NCBI GenBank assembly: GCA_947044405.1 | Contig: CAMRHE010000206.1 | Location: forward strand, 1,612,001 to 1,676,000 | Direction: 5' to 3' | DNA: 64,000 nt | From: Leptodactylus fallax | Taxonomy: Eukaryota > Chordata > Amphibia > Anura > Leptodactylidae | Part shown: piece after piece, positions 1 to 11,822 of the stretch | How the letters are laid out: the number at the start of each line of letters is the position of its first letter | How positions within the stretch are numbered: position 1 is the stretch's first letter | The notes under the pieces: generated by a model | Database searches by the model: none | Told to the model about the DNA's origin: nothing | Seen by the model: the letters and a program-made list of their open reading frames with translations, nothing else | Made by a program: the position numbers and the translations under genes

Positions 1-445
1 TGCGTCCTTTCAATTTCAGAATGACACCACATCTTATGACCAAAACTGTATAATATAAGAAAATGGTCTTTTAAAGGGGTTTTGCCGTTATGGTTACCTA
101 TCCCCTTCCCACAGGACATGGTATAAGGGTCCAATTGACGGGGTTCCCCCTCATCAGGAGGACGGGAGACTGAAAGTCCATAACTTTTTTTTTTTTTTTT
201 TATTTTTCCTTCATAGAGCTGTATGAGGGCTTAATGTTTTAAGAACAAAGCTTACTTAATACTGGTACCATTTAATGTTCCGTATGATGCACTGAGAAGC
301 TGGAAAAAAATTCGGAATGGGGTGGAGAAAAACTCAGTTTGCTTGACTTTGTTTCAGGCCTTGTTTTTACGCCACTCACTGTACAGTCAAAATTGCATAT
401 CATCTGTAATTTATGTAGTGTTTTTTTTTTTTTTTTACATTTTAA
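1..445. other. Non-coding, no gene seen
   Basis: AT-rich sequence with poly-T runs at about 187-204 and 420-436. About 60-180 resembles one arm of a dispersed element (an aaaggggttttgcc start), but I see no partner arm. No coding evidence. Confidence 0.6.
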
Positions 446-907
446 CTAGAGATGAGCAAATCGAAGCTGACTAAGTGGAATTCAATCCGAATTTCAGGAA
501 ATATTGAATCGCATTTTTTTTAAATGGCTGCTGCACATGTTAGGGCATGGGGCAAGGAACTCTGGAAACGCGGGATCACCCACAATGCCATGCGTGCAGC
601 CAATCAGCAGCCAGCCCTGTGATGTCACAGCCATTTAACCCCTTCGCGAGCGCTCATGGCATGTTTGACCGCTGCATCCAAGGTGTTAAAACCCCCAATC
701 GGTTATGGAGCAGGGTGTTAACTGTAAATGACCGCGGCATCCAAGGGGTTCCGCCATTTTGCCGCCCACCCCGGCTCTCTGCAGCCAGGAAATAGCTGGG
801 TTTTTTTAACGCAATTCGCCGCAATTTAATTCGGATCAAATAGAATCGTATCGGAAAATTTGGCGAAGTTGCCGAATTGAATTTTTGAAAACTTCGCTCA
901 TCTCTAG
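446..907. mobile_element. 462-bp MITE with CTAGAGATGAGC termini
   Basis: The ends are perfect inverted repeats, CTAGAGATGAGC on the left and GCTCATCTCTAG on the right, flanked on both sides by TTTTAA (440-445 and 908-913), which reads as a 6-bp target duplication. The terminal thirds are rich in TTCGAATT-like steps and the core (about 545-790) is GC-rich. No transposase is present, so it would be non-autonomous. The superfamily is not certain. Confidence 0.75.
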
Positions 908-3900
908 TTTTAACCCCTTAAATAAATACAAAACTTTGCAAACAAAAAAAAAATCTTACAAACCTACAAATACCCCGAAAAAAAAATTCTTGGAGTTGGA
1001 AAACCCCTGTTAAATTTTCATTTTTCGTGGTATTGAAGGATATGTAAACAGGAATCCAGAGATGCCATAGTGTCCTCTGACCTTTTATAAAACACAGCCA
1101 GCCTTACCTGGAGTATATTAACTTTCAATAAATGTCATTATTAATAGAACTTCTCTTATTGCTAAAAGGGTAAGCGACTATCGTAGACCTACATTACTTT
1201 GTATTCTGTCCTATGAAATATGCATAGAAAGATTTCACTCCTCAGTACTTGAGATTGCACCAAGGAGTTTAATGGCAAGTCCTCCCTGAAAGAAAGGTTT
1301 CTAGAATGACATTGTGCAAGTTAAATACCACTTATTCTGGGAATTGGTCCTCAGCAATTTCTATCAATACAACATGCAAGAATCAAGTCATCTTAAGTCT
1401 GCGGACCTGTGTACTACAGTGTGTCTCAATAATTCATGTCATTGATCTAGAACTGTATGAGTCAATTAAGAATTTAACACGTCTTTGAGAAAAGTATAAT
1501 TATATTAATATTATATTTATTATACTGTATAGCTAGACCAAAGGACCTATGAGACCAAGTGTAGTATAACATAGGTAGAGAAAATGAATATACTCTTTGG
1601 ACAGAATCCAGCAGTTTGCCATCAGATTTATGCAGAAGACACACTTGATCAGATGAGTAGGAAGCAAAACCCATGAATTAATCTGAAAATAGTGTCTGTA
1701 GTAGTAGTTAGTAAAGTTGAGGAATGTATAGCTTGAGTATAGTGTATTTGCTCTTAGATTTAGGCTGCATTGACATACTTGTATACAACCGCTCTTGTGT
1801 ACAAATACATGAAAAACGGAACAGGTGGCACACTGATGGCAACAGACAATATGCTTGAATAAATGAGCCTGGACAGCAATAAGCAATAGGACCTGTGCTT
1901 ATTCTTGTGGCTTGGGTTCACAACCTCCTCCTGGACCCATGAAAATCACAGTTGTGTGCATGAGGCCAGAGAAATGAAAGCTCAGTGTGTTATCCATTAA
2001 AAAAAAATGGATACCACACTGATGAAAAAATACAGTCATGTGCATGGGGCCTTAGCAGTAATTCCTTGTATGGGTGTCACTAGTGCATATAAAGGTGTCA
2101 CTGCTGCATCTGCCCACTTAAGAATCTGCATATTGAATTTACATGAGGTGGGCACTGTTGGCTCAATACCAAATTTTGGGACCTCTGTTTGTGCACTTAT
2201 ATACTAAACCTCCAGTGCAGGACACTGGGCAGCTCCAGATTACATCAGCCAAAAAGCTAGTAGTAAGTATTACTTTGTTTAGCGTCTTGCTGATGTACTC
2301 CTGTGCTGGTGGCTCAGTACTAGAAGAAAAAAAAAAAAGTAAAAATAGCACCTCCATCCTCATTTTCTATGTAGAAATAGGCACCACTTACCAACCTGAA
2401 GCCTTAGTGAAATATATGCATGTAACCTCTTATGCATGAAACTGCCACCTAGAATTGCATTGAAAAGTGGGGTGGTCTTCTAAAGACATATGGCCAATAT
2501 GCATAATATATGGTGAAACTGAAAATCAGGTTTTTATAAGGGAGTTTTCATGAAAGTTGAAATATGTGCATTGTGCATTACTATACAGTCTGTTTTATCC
2601 CTGTATAAGCCGCCTTACATGATCCGTTTTTTTTTCTAATAATCACATTATGGCTGAAGCACATATTACATTTGTCTCTGAGGCAAGGGTATATACAATA
2701 AGGAGTGGCCTGCCCTCTTCCTCTATTTATTATAACTAGTTTGGTTTGTTTACATGCAGTTCTGCCAGGAGTAACTGTATAATAGCAAACAAATGGCTGA
2801 GAAAAGCCCAGGTAACCATCATATAGAAGTTCCAGGAACACCAGATTGCAAATACATGCAGGTATGACACAAGAAAACAGCAATCTATGAGTACAGTGAG
2901 GAAAACTGCTTGTTGTCTGTGAATAATATCCCATCTGTAATCACACAATTTGCAGACTGTTCAGTCCTTTGCACAAAGAAATCAGTTTGCAGATGTGTGG
3001 AGGCTGTGAGCAGAATCAGCCCCTCACCTCTCCATTCACTGTGAAGAGAGAAAAGAGCCTCCCCACTCCACTCATTGCAAAACCCGTCAGGCATCTGTGT
3101 TGACGAAACTTGCCTAGTAACAGGGAGTGAACTGTAAATGATCTAGAAGAGAGATACCTAGTGGTAGGAACTTCAGAGAGGTTTTTCAGGAAAAAGCAAC
3201 AGCATTTTTAATTAAAGCGCATTACATTTTGGTCTACAATCACATGCTCTATGAAATGAGACTAAGTTGTCTCAAAAGTTAGTGACCATTTAAGGTTCAC
3301 GGTTGCATAAAAAACACCAAAAAGAAAAATGGGACCATCTTACCAGTTATAGACGACCTATCTGGTGATAGTGATCCAGCGCTTCAGTCTTACATGTTTC
3401 AAGCACACGGACTTCCTAATCATAGCATGGTTTGATGTACTGTGCTGGCATAACTATAGGGGTTGTAGTGATCGCAGCTGCGACTGGGCCCAGAAGCTAG
3501 GGGGGCCTACTATACAAGGGCTTTTTTAATTTCTTTGGTCACTTTCTGATCGTCATTGATGTCTAGAATTCTGTGCCTCGTAAATTTTTTACCTGAAATA
3601 GCAGTTGTTTAGTATCATATAGTCAAGGAGGGATTCTGGGGGAAGGAGGGGGGATGTGGCACAAAAGAGGGCATGCTTACCTTTCACTGTGGAAGTACTT
3701 TTTGCTGTGTGTGATTTTCAGTGTGGAATTTTCTCATAGCAATGTGATTCTAAATTCCTCATTGAAATCTGCAGTAAATACACCACAAAATTCCATGTTA
3801 GTAATTCTGTATTTTAGGACATATTTTTATACCATGTGTGTATGAAGCCTTGTGAGATCTAATACTGTGATTAAGTCATAAGGGACAGATGAAAAGAAAA

Positions 3901-4512
3901 TACTGTGTTATTTTTTTTTCCGCTTTTTGAGAAATTTTTAAGGAATCAGAAGGGGTACAATGCAGTCACTTAATTAAAAAATTGCAAGTGTTTCAGGACC
4001 GGGTTTGCTTCAGGAAATTAATAGCAGCTGGCAAATGTGATTATAACCTGATAGTCTAGGACCTACCTATATAATGATTTTTTATAAAAGGAATATAATT
4101 ACAAAGTGAAAAGCAAACGTGTAACACATATTGCTGCAAACCAATTAATATATGCAGTCATCTCTCTGCTATGCATGATTTCTTCACTTTTTAGATTAGT
4201 CTGTACTGTAAGTAAAATGATCTCTTTACTTTTTAGATCAGCTTGTGCTATAATTGAACATTGTTTTTCAGGTTAATGGAGTTGCTGTACACTATGTTAA
4301 AGAAGAATGGCACAAGTATGCCCTACAGATACCGGGCTACAGAGTCACACTAATGGATTATATACAGTGTATAGGTATATATTTCCAGGCTTATAAATCA
4401 ATAGAAGATCAGTGGTGGTCCAAACCCGGGCCCCATGACAGTCAGCTGTTGGAAAGTCATCAGTTAAAGCATATCTCCAGTTCTAAACAACATTTCATAG
4501 GATCATATATGA
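908..4512. other. Non-coding with degenerate repeat fragments
   Basis: No gene seen. About 1757-2055 looks like a decayed MITE (aggctgcat near the left end, catggggccttag near the right) and holds a small perfect hairpin, ATCCATT/AATGGAT, at about 1990-2012. Short ORFs here have no recognisable protein features. Confidence 0.5.
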
Positions 4513-4898
4513 CACTTTGTAATATATCTTATTAAAAAAAAAAAAAATTTTCTCTACTTTTCAGGCTGAGTTACTTTCTGCTTATTAGTCTATGAAGAGG
4601 GGAGGGGGATATAGAAAAAAACTCTTAAATAATTGATTCTTCTGCTGCTGCACTGAACTCTTACAACACTGCTAGAATATAGATTAGACTCCATTGCACA
4701 GAATGAGGCAATAAATCAAATAACTATCCGACAGGAAAGGCTACTCCCCCTCCCTTCTCCATAGAGCTCTGTTTGTGAGGCTACATACATAGATGAATAT
4801 AATGTAAACCAGCAGTCAGACTGAAGATAAGGAGCAGGAGAACAGTTTAATACTGTGTTGAAGGAAACAGATCTCCTTAATAAGATATATTACAAAGT
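4513..4898. mobile_element. Palindromic MITE-like element
   Basis: A perfect 20-bp inverted repeat, actttgtaatatatcttatt at 4513-4532 and its complement at 4879-4898, brackets a weaker internal palindrome (tctatgaagaggggaggggg near 4590 against ctccccctcccttctccata near 4745). Non-coding. Confidence 0.7.
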
Positions 4899-7587
4899 TT
4901 CTTATTTTCACCTGTACTATGCATTTATGAAAAGTTGTTTATAACTGGGAGGTACACTTTATAAAAGCCCGGAAAGCCCTATAAAGAAGGGCCACATGTG
5001 AGTGTGAAAGCTCTTTACTTCATGTGTTTTAGGAGTTCCAGTGGTCTTCCAATTTTGGAGGGAGGTTGATCAACTAAACCAATCTGTAGCATATTTCACG
5101 TGCAATGGATGCCCCTATGGCCTTACTAAATGGCAATACGTCATCTATTCAGAAATATTCAATACATCTTATTGATGGCTAAAATCACCATTGCCAAAGC
5201 ACGGTGCACTCCTAATAGGCCATATAGGTAGGGGTCAAAAGGAGACAACTCTTTTTAGCTTTTACCTTAAGTGAAGGAAATTAAAATGTGACTATATATT
5301 TCCAGAAATGTACATTTTTTCCATCAGCCCATTTTCTGCTTTTTCTAGGTTAGATTGTAGAGGGGCAAAGTGAATTTCATGTGCAGGTTCAGACTACACT
5401 CAAAGTTTGGGTCAGTGCAATAAAAGCTATATTTTCTATTCCAGAAAAGTCCCACAGCATTGCAAACAACTGAACATCATTTGAACCCAGTCATCTATAG
5501 CGTTGACTAAGTGCTGGCATGACATAGCTCTGTTCTTGTATCTGCTTCTGTACAGCTTGATACTTACCTCTGTTCTGCTTCTGATAAGTTCATCAAGACC
5601 TGCTACTTAAAGCCAACAAGGTTTAGTTTTTTGTTTTTATTTTTTTTTTACGGTACAGTTTTTTTTCTGGCTCTGTTTAACTATTTTTCCTGTGGACTCC
5701 GGCTCTAGACCACCTTATTCCCCGTACCTAAAATCCTATATGCTTCTCCTGGTAATATTCCTTGTTCTGACTCCTAGCAGTATGTATCTATGGCCCTGTC
5801 TAGACCTTTGGATATTATACCAGGCCCTTATGGCACAAATAAAGGTCAGACTTTTGGCTACTACTGCTTTCTGCCTAGACTCTTTGATACTATAAGTGGT
5901 TCTTGTGGTACCACACCTGACTCCTGCATATTACACCCATTTCTTGTATTGCTACAACTGTTTCTGACTTCCAGATTGCTTCTGACTACACCGTTATCAC
6001 ATCTTAACTGTTCTGCTATTAATGTCCTTTGTCTTAGTTCTTAACCATGCCTTGCCCCTCTATTCTTCTCTTGTTTTGTGTCCCTGTTTCTGGTACTTCC
6101 TGGTTCCTTCAAAGGTCTGTTTTTGGTTGCTGTTTCTGGCTTCTGTTGGTTCCATTTGAACTTATTCATGGTATCTCTTGGATCCTTTTGAGACCTGTCT
6201 CTGGTCATTGTTCATAGTATTTCCTTGTTTCGTCCTAGGACTGTTCCAGACATGTCCTTGTTTCATCCATGACTTTCTTCTAGATGCTGTTCTTGGTATC
6301 ACCTTGCTATGATTCTGGTGTGTTCCTGCAATGTGTTCCTATTCTCTCATAGTTCCAGTTCCTGGTCTGTTCCAGGTCTCTATGTTCCTGGATCCAGCTT
6401 GCAGCCTGTTCCTTGGCTCTGTCTTTTAGCCATGTTATAGTACTGTGAACATATTCTTGTCCATTGACCATGGTCCTATTCCATGTTCCTGTCCTGTGAT
6501 CATGGTTCTGTTCTACTTTTCACCCCTGGTCTTGTTACTGTCCTGTGATCATTGCTGTTTCTGGATACGAACTGGTGAGTATTATGGGGATCCTCCATAC
6601 CTCTTTGCAGTGGGTTAAGGCTGGACACCGCACCCCAGTCTATCTAGTGGAAAACAAGTTGCAGTCTAAGGTCCACTTTCAAGACTCAAAAAAATTTTTT
6701 TCTTGCCTATAACCTTGGAATTACACAAGCCCGTTTTTTGAGCTGTGTACGCACAATGGTAGAATGTATAACTCATATATAATATATAATAAAATAAAAT
6801 ATAACTCATTTTTTGGATCCCAAGAAGTGTTTTGAAAAATGTATATACAATATCTTTTCAGAATTAATATATAGACACTCTATTGGATCTATGGCTGGTG
6901 AATTTCTATGAAGTCAGAGGTTGGGGCAGGTTCGCTGGACATGCACTTTTATAATGCTCTTTCATCTTCCTCCTTAATGATTTTTGACCAGGAAAGTTAG
7001 TGGTTACAAATTAAATTTACCGTCAAAATACTGAATAATGTATATATCATGAATATGTATCAGCGGCAGCCTCTCTGATGTTTCTTATGCTCTTTAGCAC
7101 CTCTAAATTCTGGTCTTACCTAAAGGCTTCTAAATTACTCCAAACAACCTGAAAAACCTCAGAGCAAATGATTAAATTCCTAATGGTATATTTTAGTAGC
7201 GTGCATTATGCATCTCTGGTTATAACAGTAAATTTAAGCAGAATGTGTAATATTATAGGGGTTTCTGGGGGGGGGGGGGGTAACATTTTTGACAACAAAC
7301 TCATAATGGGTTATAAAAAATAAAATGAGTACTCACCTTCGCTCCCAGGGACCACACATAATGGTCCCTCTCCACATAGAAAAATACTGAGTCAGCTGAT
7401 GTCTACGGTGGTCACTGCTGTGGCCAGTGACTGGCGCAGCGTTCGAAGCAGAGATACTGGTGGGGGACCCGACAAGTGGTGGATTGCTGAGATGAGTATT
7501 TATTTTTAACCCATTGTGAACATTTTGTCAACATTTTTCCCTGAAAGACAGCCCTTATTTTGAGAACTAAAAGAAACTTCATGTTAA
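4899..7587. other. Non-coding; pyrimidine-rich degenerate repeat
   Basis: No gene. About 5690-6560 is a C/T-rich stretch dominated by diverged ctggttc/ttcctgg motifs, resembling a decayed simple or tandem repeat. 7267-7280 is a run of 14 G. Nothing else recognised. Confidence 0.45.
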
Positions 7588-7874
7588 CAGGGTTGTGGAG
7601 TCAGCAGGCCAAGCCCCCGACTCCTCTGTTTTTCCACAGCTTGACTCCTACATTGACTCCTTCATAAATGGCTGACAGCCACGCTCAGGCCGAAGCAGTA
7701 AAGATCCTCTCATACATGAAAAAGCCAGTGATTGATTTCCTATGATAGCAAATATTCAACAAACTATAAGACATAACTAAACATTATCAATCATTCTATT
7801 TTGAAGCCAGAATTGTAGTCAGTAACTTTTTCCTGACTACACACAAAACTGGCCCCTTTTCTCTCCACAGCCCT
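7588..7874. repeat. Dispersed repeat, AGGGNTGTGGAGTC family, copy 1
   Basis: Begins agggttgtggagtcagcagg and ends ctctccacagccct, so the ends are inverted relative to each other. The interior carries repeated gactcct words. A second copy with the same right end lies at 44100-44337. No coding capacity. Confidence 0.6.
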
Positions 7875-9273
7875 ACCTGTTAAAGTACTAGTTACAACAT
7901 GACAACGCCCTTCTATATATCTATATACTGGCCCAAAGATCAACTGATCATCATGGGTATGAGATCATAAAGACACTGTGAACAGCTCTCATTGCCGGGG
8001 GTACCCTTGCTGCTTGTACATTTCTCAACTGTAGTTGGCTACTGCTTGGGGACTGTATGAGGCAATTGTAAGGACACTTCATTCGGCCACTGCAGAGGAC
8101 CTGTAGTATGACATGGTGCGCATTCAAGTGTTAGACTGTCTATGCATTAAGTGCATGGGCCTAAACTACAGCTCTTGTGTCGCTTTCTATATTCACTTCT
8201 ATGTGACTTCAAAATAGCTGAGCACACTTGGCTCACATGGCGAAATTTACAGCAGGACCCGCCATGCAACCTCTGCCACAAAGATCTTACTGCCAGCAGC
8301 AGAAAGATTTCCGGCTCCCATTCATTTTAATGTAAGGTTTGGGTGCCATCTACTTGCAGGTCAGACAGGACGCTTCTATTTTTCTCCACTATATGGTTTT
8401 TCAGTAGAAAATGAAGTGTCTGCCTCCCATTGAGTTTATGAAGCAAATTGTGCTTCAACAATTCTGCAAAGTGAACTTTAACTTATTTTTAGAACTTCCA
8501 TAGAAATTCATAGAGAGAACTGTCCATGTGTGGCCACCAGTCTCTTCCCAGTGGCTGCAGGGCAAGATAGGTGAAACCCACATCCATAGGCATTTATGGT
8601 ATCTTATGGGTATGTTATAACCACGTGAGAAAGGAACACCCGACCAAGAAGAATTATTTTTTCTTTAGTATTTCCTTATTAGAGAATCCTTTGATGTGAG
8701 TTTGCAGACACATCACATGTGACGTTGCTTTTTCATGTCTTTGCGTCACATATCTGTTTTGTTTGTTCTTCAAAGCTAATAAAGATATCATATAATTTGA
8801 TAGAAGGAGATGACTGCTTTATGATATTCAGCAGTAGTATTCAACTCTTTAATGTCAAGGGGATAGATCTCCTTAAGTATTCCTAATAGCCGGTGTTTGG
8901 AGGTGGTAAATGCTTGCTCTTGCAAAGGATAATATCTGTGTACACATGAAACGCCGCTGTGTGTATAAAGAAAACTCATTAGCAAAATAAGATATGAGTT
9001 TGACAGGCAGAAGCCATGGCGTGTTGTACAAATCACCATTCCACTGACAAATGGTTTCTACGCTTTGTAAATGTCAAGCCATTTTTTTTCTCTTTGCCAG
9101 TTTTCGCAGTGTCAGATAGTGAGATTAGATGAAAGGCCTAATGGGCTATAAGTATTAAATAGTTATAGCTTGGAAAACCGAGACAGTCAGGATATAAAGA
9201 CAAAAATGTTGTCTGCCTGTGGAGAACAGGAGCTGCACTACAATTCTCAGTATACCATTCCACCCATCATATT
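7875..9273. other. Non-coding, no gene seen
   Basis: Ordinary AT-rich sequence. No splice-bounded frame, RNA gene or clear repeat recognised. Confidence 0.5.
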
Positions 9274-11134
9274 TAAAGTGAACCTGTCAGGTGCTGTAGT
9301 TTCAGCTGCGTTATCTGAGAACATAATGTGATGGTGGGAGAGAAGCTAAACTCTCTGATATGTAGGGACATATTATTTGGAGCAAGATTTCTGAGTAAAA
9401 GCAGAGTAAACCCTAACAAGACTCCTAGGAGAGACAGTGAGACTCCTGTGTCCTATATTCAGTGATTGACGGATCTTCCTGTATCAGTATATGTGCACAG
9501 AATTCTATCAGTTATCCTGTGTGTGGGCAGGGTATACTGGACTCTCACTGTCTCTCCAAGGAGTCCTGTCAGGATATACTCTACAGTTTGCTCAGAAATC
9601 CTGCTCCCCATAGCTCTAAATATCACAGAGCTCAGCTTCTCTCCTCTATAATATAAACCTATATATCACAGAGCTCAGCTTCTCTCCTCTATCATATAAC
9701 CCTATATATCACAGAGCTCAGCTTCTCTCCTCTATCATATAACCCTATATATCACAGAGCTCAGCTTCTCTCCATCATATAACCCTATATATCACAGAGC
9801 TCAGCTTCTCTCCTCTATCATATAACCCTATATATCACAGAGCTCAGCTTCTCTCCCTCTATCATATAACCCTATATATCACAGAGCTCAGCTTCTCTCC
9901 TCTATCATACAACCCTATTTATCACAGAGCTCAACTTTTCTCCTCTATCATATAACCCTATATATCACAGAGCTCAGCTTCTCTCCTGTGCCATATAAAC
10001 CTGTACACCAGAGAGCTCAACTTCTCTCTCTCTATCACATAAACCTATATATCACAGAGCGCAACTTCTCTCCTCTATCATATAACCCTATATATCACAG
10101 AGCTCAGCTTCTCTCCTTCTATCATATAACCCTATATATCACAGAGCTCAGCTTCTCTCCTCTATCATATAACTCTATATATCACAGAGCTCAGCTTCTC
10201 TCCTCTATCATATAACCCTATATATCACAGAGCTCAGCTTCTCTCCTCTATCATATAACCCTATATATCACAGAGCTCAGCTTCCCTCCCTTTATCATAT
10301 AAACCTATATATCACAGAGCTCAGCTTCTCTCCTCTATCATATAACCCTATATATCACAGAGCTCAGCTTCTCTTTCTCTATCATATAAACCTATATATC
10401 ACAGAGCTCAGCTTCTCTCCCTCTATCATATAAACCTATATATCACAGAGCTCAGCTTCTCTCCCTCTATCATAAAAACCTATATATCACATAGCTCAGC
10501 TTCTCTCCCTCTATCATATAGCCCTATATATCACAGAGCTCAGCTTCTCTCCCTCTATCATATAGCCCTATATATCACAGAGCTCAGCTTCTCTCCCTCT
10601 ATCATATAGCCCTATATATCACAGAGCTCAGCTTCTCTCCCTCTATCATATAAATCTATATATCACAGAGCTCAGCTTCTCTCCCTCTATCATATAAATC
10701 TATATATCACAGAGCTCAGCTTCTCTCCCTCTATCATAAAAACCTATATATCACATAGCTCAGCTTCTCTCCCTCTATCATATAGCCCTATATATCACAG
10801 AGCTCAGCTTCTCTCCCTCTATCATATAGCCCTATATATCACAGAGCTCAGCTTCTCTCCCTCTATCATATAGCCCTATATATCACAGAGCTCAGCTTCT
10901 CTCCCTCTATCATATAAATCTATATATCACAGAGCTCAGCTTCTCTCCCTCTATCATATAAATCTATATATCACAGAGCTCAGCTTCTCTCCCTCTATCA
11001 TATAAATCTATATATCACAGAGCTCAGCTTCTCTCCCTCTATCATATAAATCTATATATCACAGAGCTCAGCTTATATACCTCTGTCCTTTCCTGATCTC
11101 AGATAAGACAGGAGAAATCACCTGACAGAGTCAC
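9274..11134. mobile_element. Palindromic element with one arm expanded into a satellite
   Basis: The outer ends are inverted: gtgaacctgtcaggtg on the left (about 9278) and cacctgacagagtcac on the right (about 11118). Moving inward, ttatctgaga, then gagaagctaaactctctgatatgt on the left match the complement of tatatcacagagctcagctt and tctcagataa on the right. The arms meet at about 9490, where ctcctaggagagacagtgag (left) pairs with ctcactgtctctccaaggag (right). The left arm holds the monomer once; the right arm holds it about 33 times. Confidence 0.8.
9615..11075. repeat. 43/44-bp tandem satellite, ~33 copies
   Basis: The monomer contains tatatcacagagctcagctt followed by ctctccctctatcatata and a variable ending (aaccc, aaacc, agccc, aaatc). 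Spacing of the cagagctcag core is 43 or 44 bp depending on ctcc versus ctccc. The left half is more variable. The right half contains two consecutive 264-bp higher-order units (6 x 44 bp; 10471-10734 and 10735-10998) with the same order of variants. The short ORF at 9988-10215 is only this repeat read in frame. Confidence 0.95.
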
Positions 11135-11822
11135 ATCTGATATTGTGGTTTTAGTTATAGGGGTCACAAATGGCTCTACCTACCGAATCTTTGCATCAGT
11201 GATATATGGCATGAGCAAAAAAAAAAAAAATGAAAACATGATGTGCATAAAAGCTGTAGGCTGTCATATCACACTAGGGCTTGTTGTGAACTCCCAATAG
11301 CTGAAGAACACTAATGTATAAAGTGATCCTATAAACAGGTATATTAGCATATGTACAAAGGTCCCTCTTTTTACAGTAATTTCAATGTATGATGGTCTTT
11401 TCTGGTTCCCATTAACTATAAACCACCCAATCTGTGTGTTGTGTGAATGGTTGGAAAATCTAGACTATCGGCCCAGGCATTACACTAGTAAACCCCTGTA
11501 TTACTGAAGCGCAATCTCTGATTGGCTACCTAGTAGTGTCTCTAAAGTACAGTACTGAATGTTCTTTACGGCTTTTTATCTGTGTCAGGATGAACTGCTC
11601 CTTTGGACAACAGTTAAAGAGGCTGAAAAGTCCAATGACATACCTTATATCATCTTATACTACTGTAGAGTGAAATATACTATATGTCACCCATAGGTAC
11701 AGATGTTAAAAATATATACTGTGAAATACATGTTTTTGCTACTTAGCAGACTGTGCTTTAATACAGTTAAACAATCTCTGTAACCTCTGTCTTTGTCAGG
11801 TGAAGGGGGTGGGGGGCACTTG
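11135..11822. other. Non-coding spacer between two tandem arrays
   Basis: About 690 bp of unremarkable AT-rich sequence with an A12 run near 11219, ending in a G-rich stretch (ggtgaagggggtggggggca) just before the 28-bp array. Confidence 0.5.

Noticed and set aside
4254..4535. Possible exon after a tttttcag acceptor
   Set aside because: The acceptor-like site precedes a 93-codon frame that runs into the 4513-4898 MITE. No donor, no recognisable domain and no match to CHID1.
9988..10215. 75-codon ORF in the satellite
   Set aside because: It is only the tandem repeat read through; no independent coding evidence.
9615..11075. CRISPR-like array of regularly spaced repeats
   Set aside because: The 'spacers' are also repeated, the unit is a simple 43/44-bp tandem satellite, and the context is a vertebrate-type genome with spliced exons.
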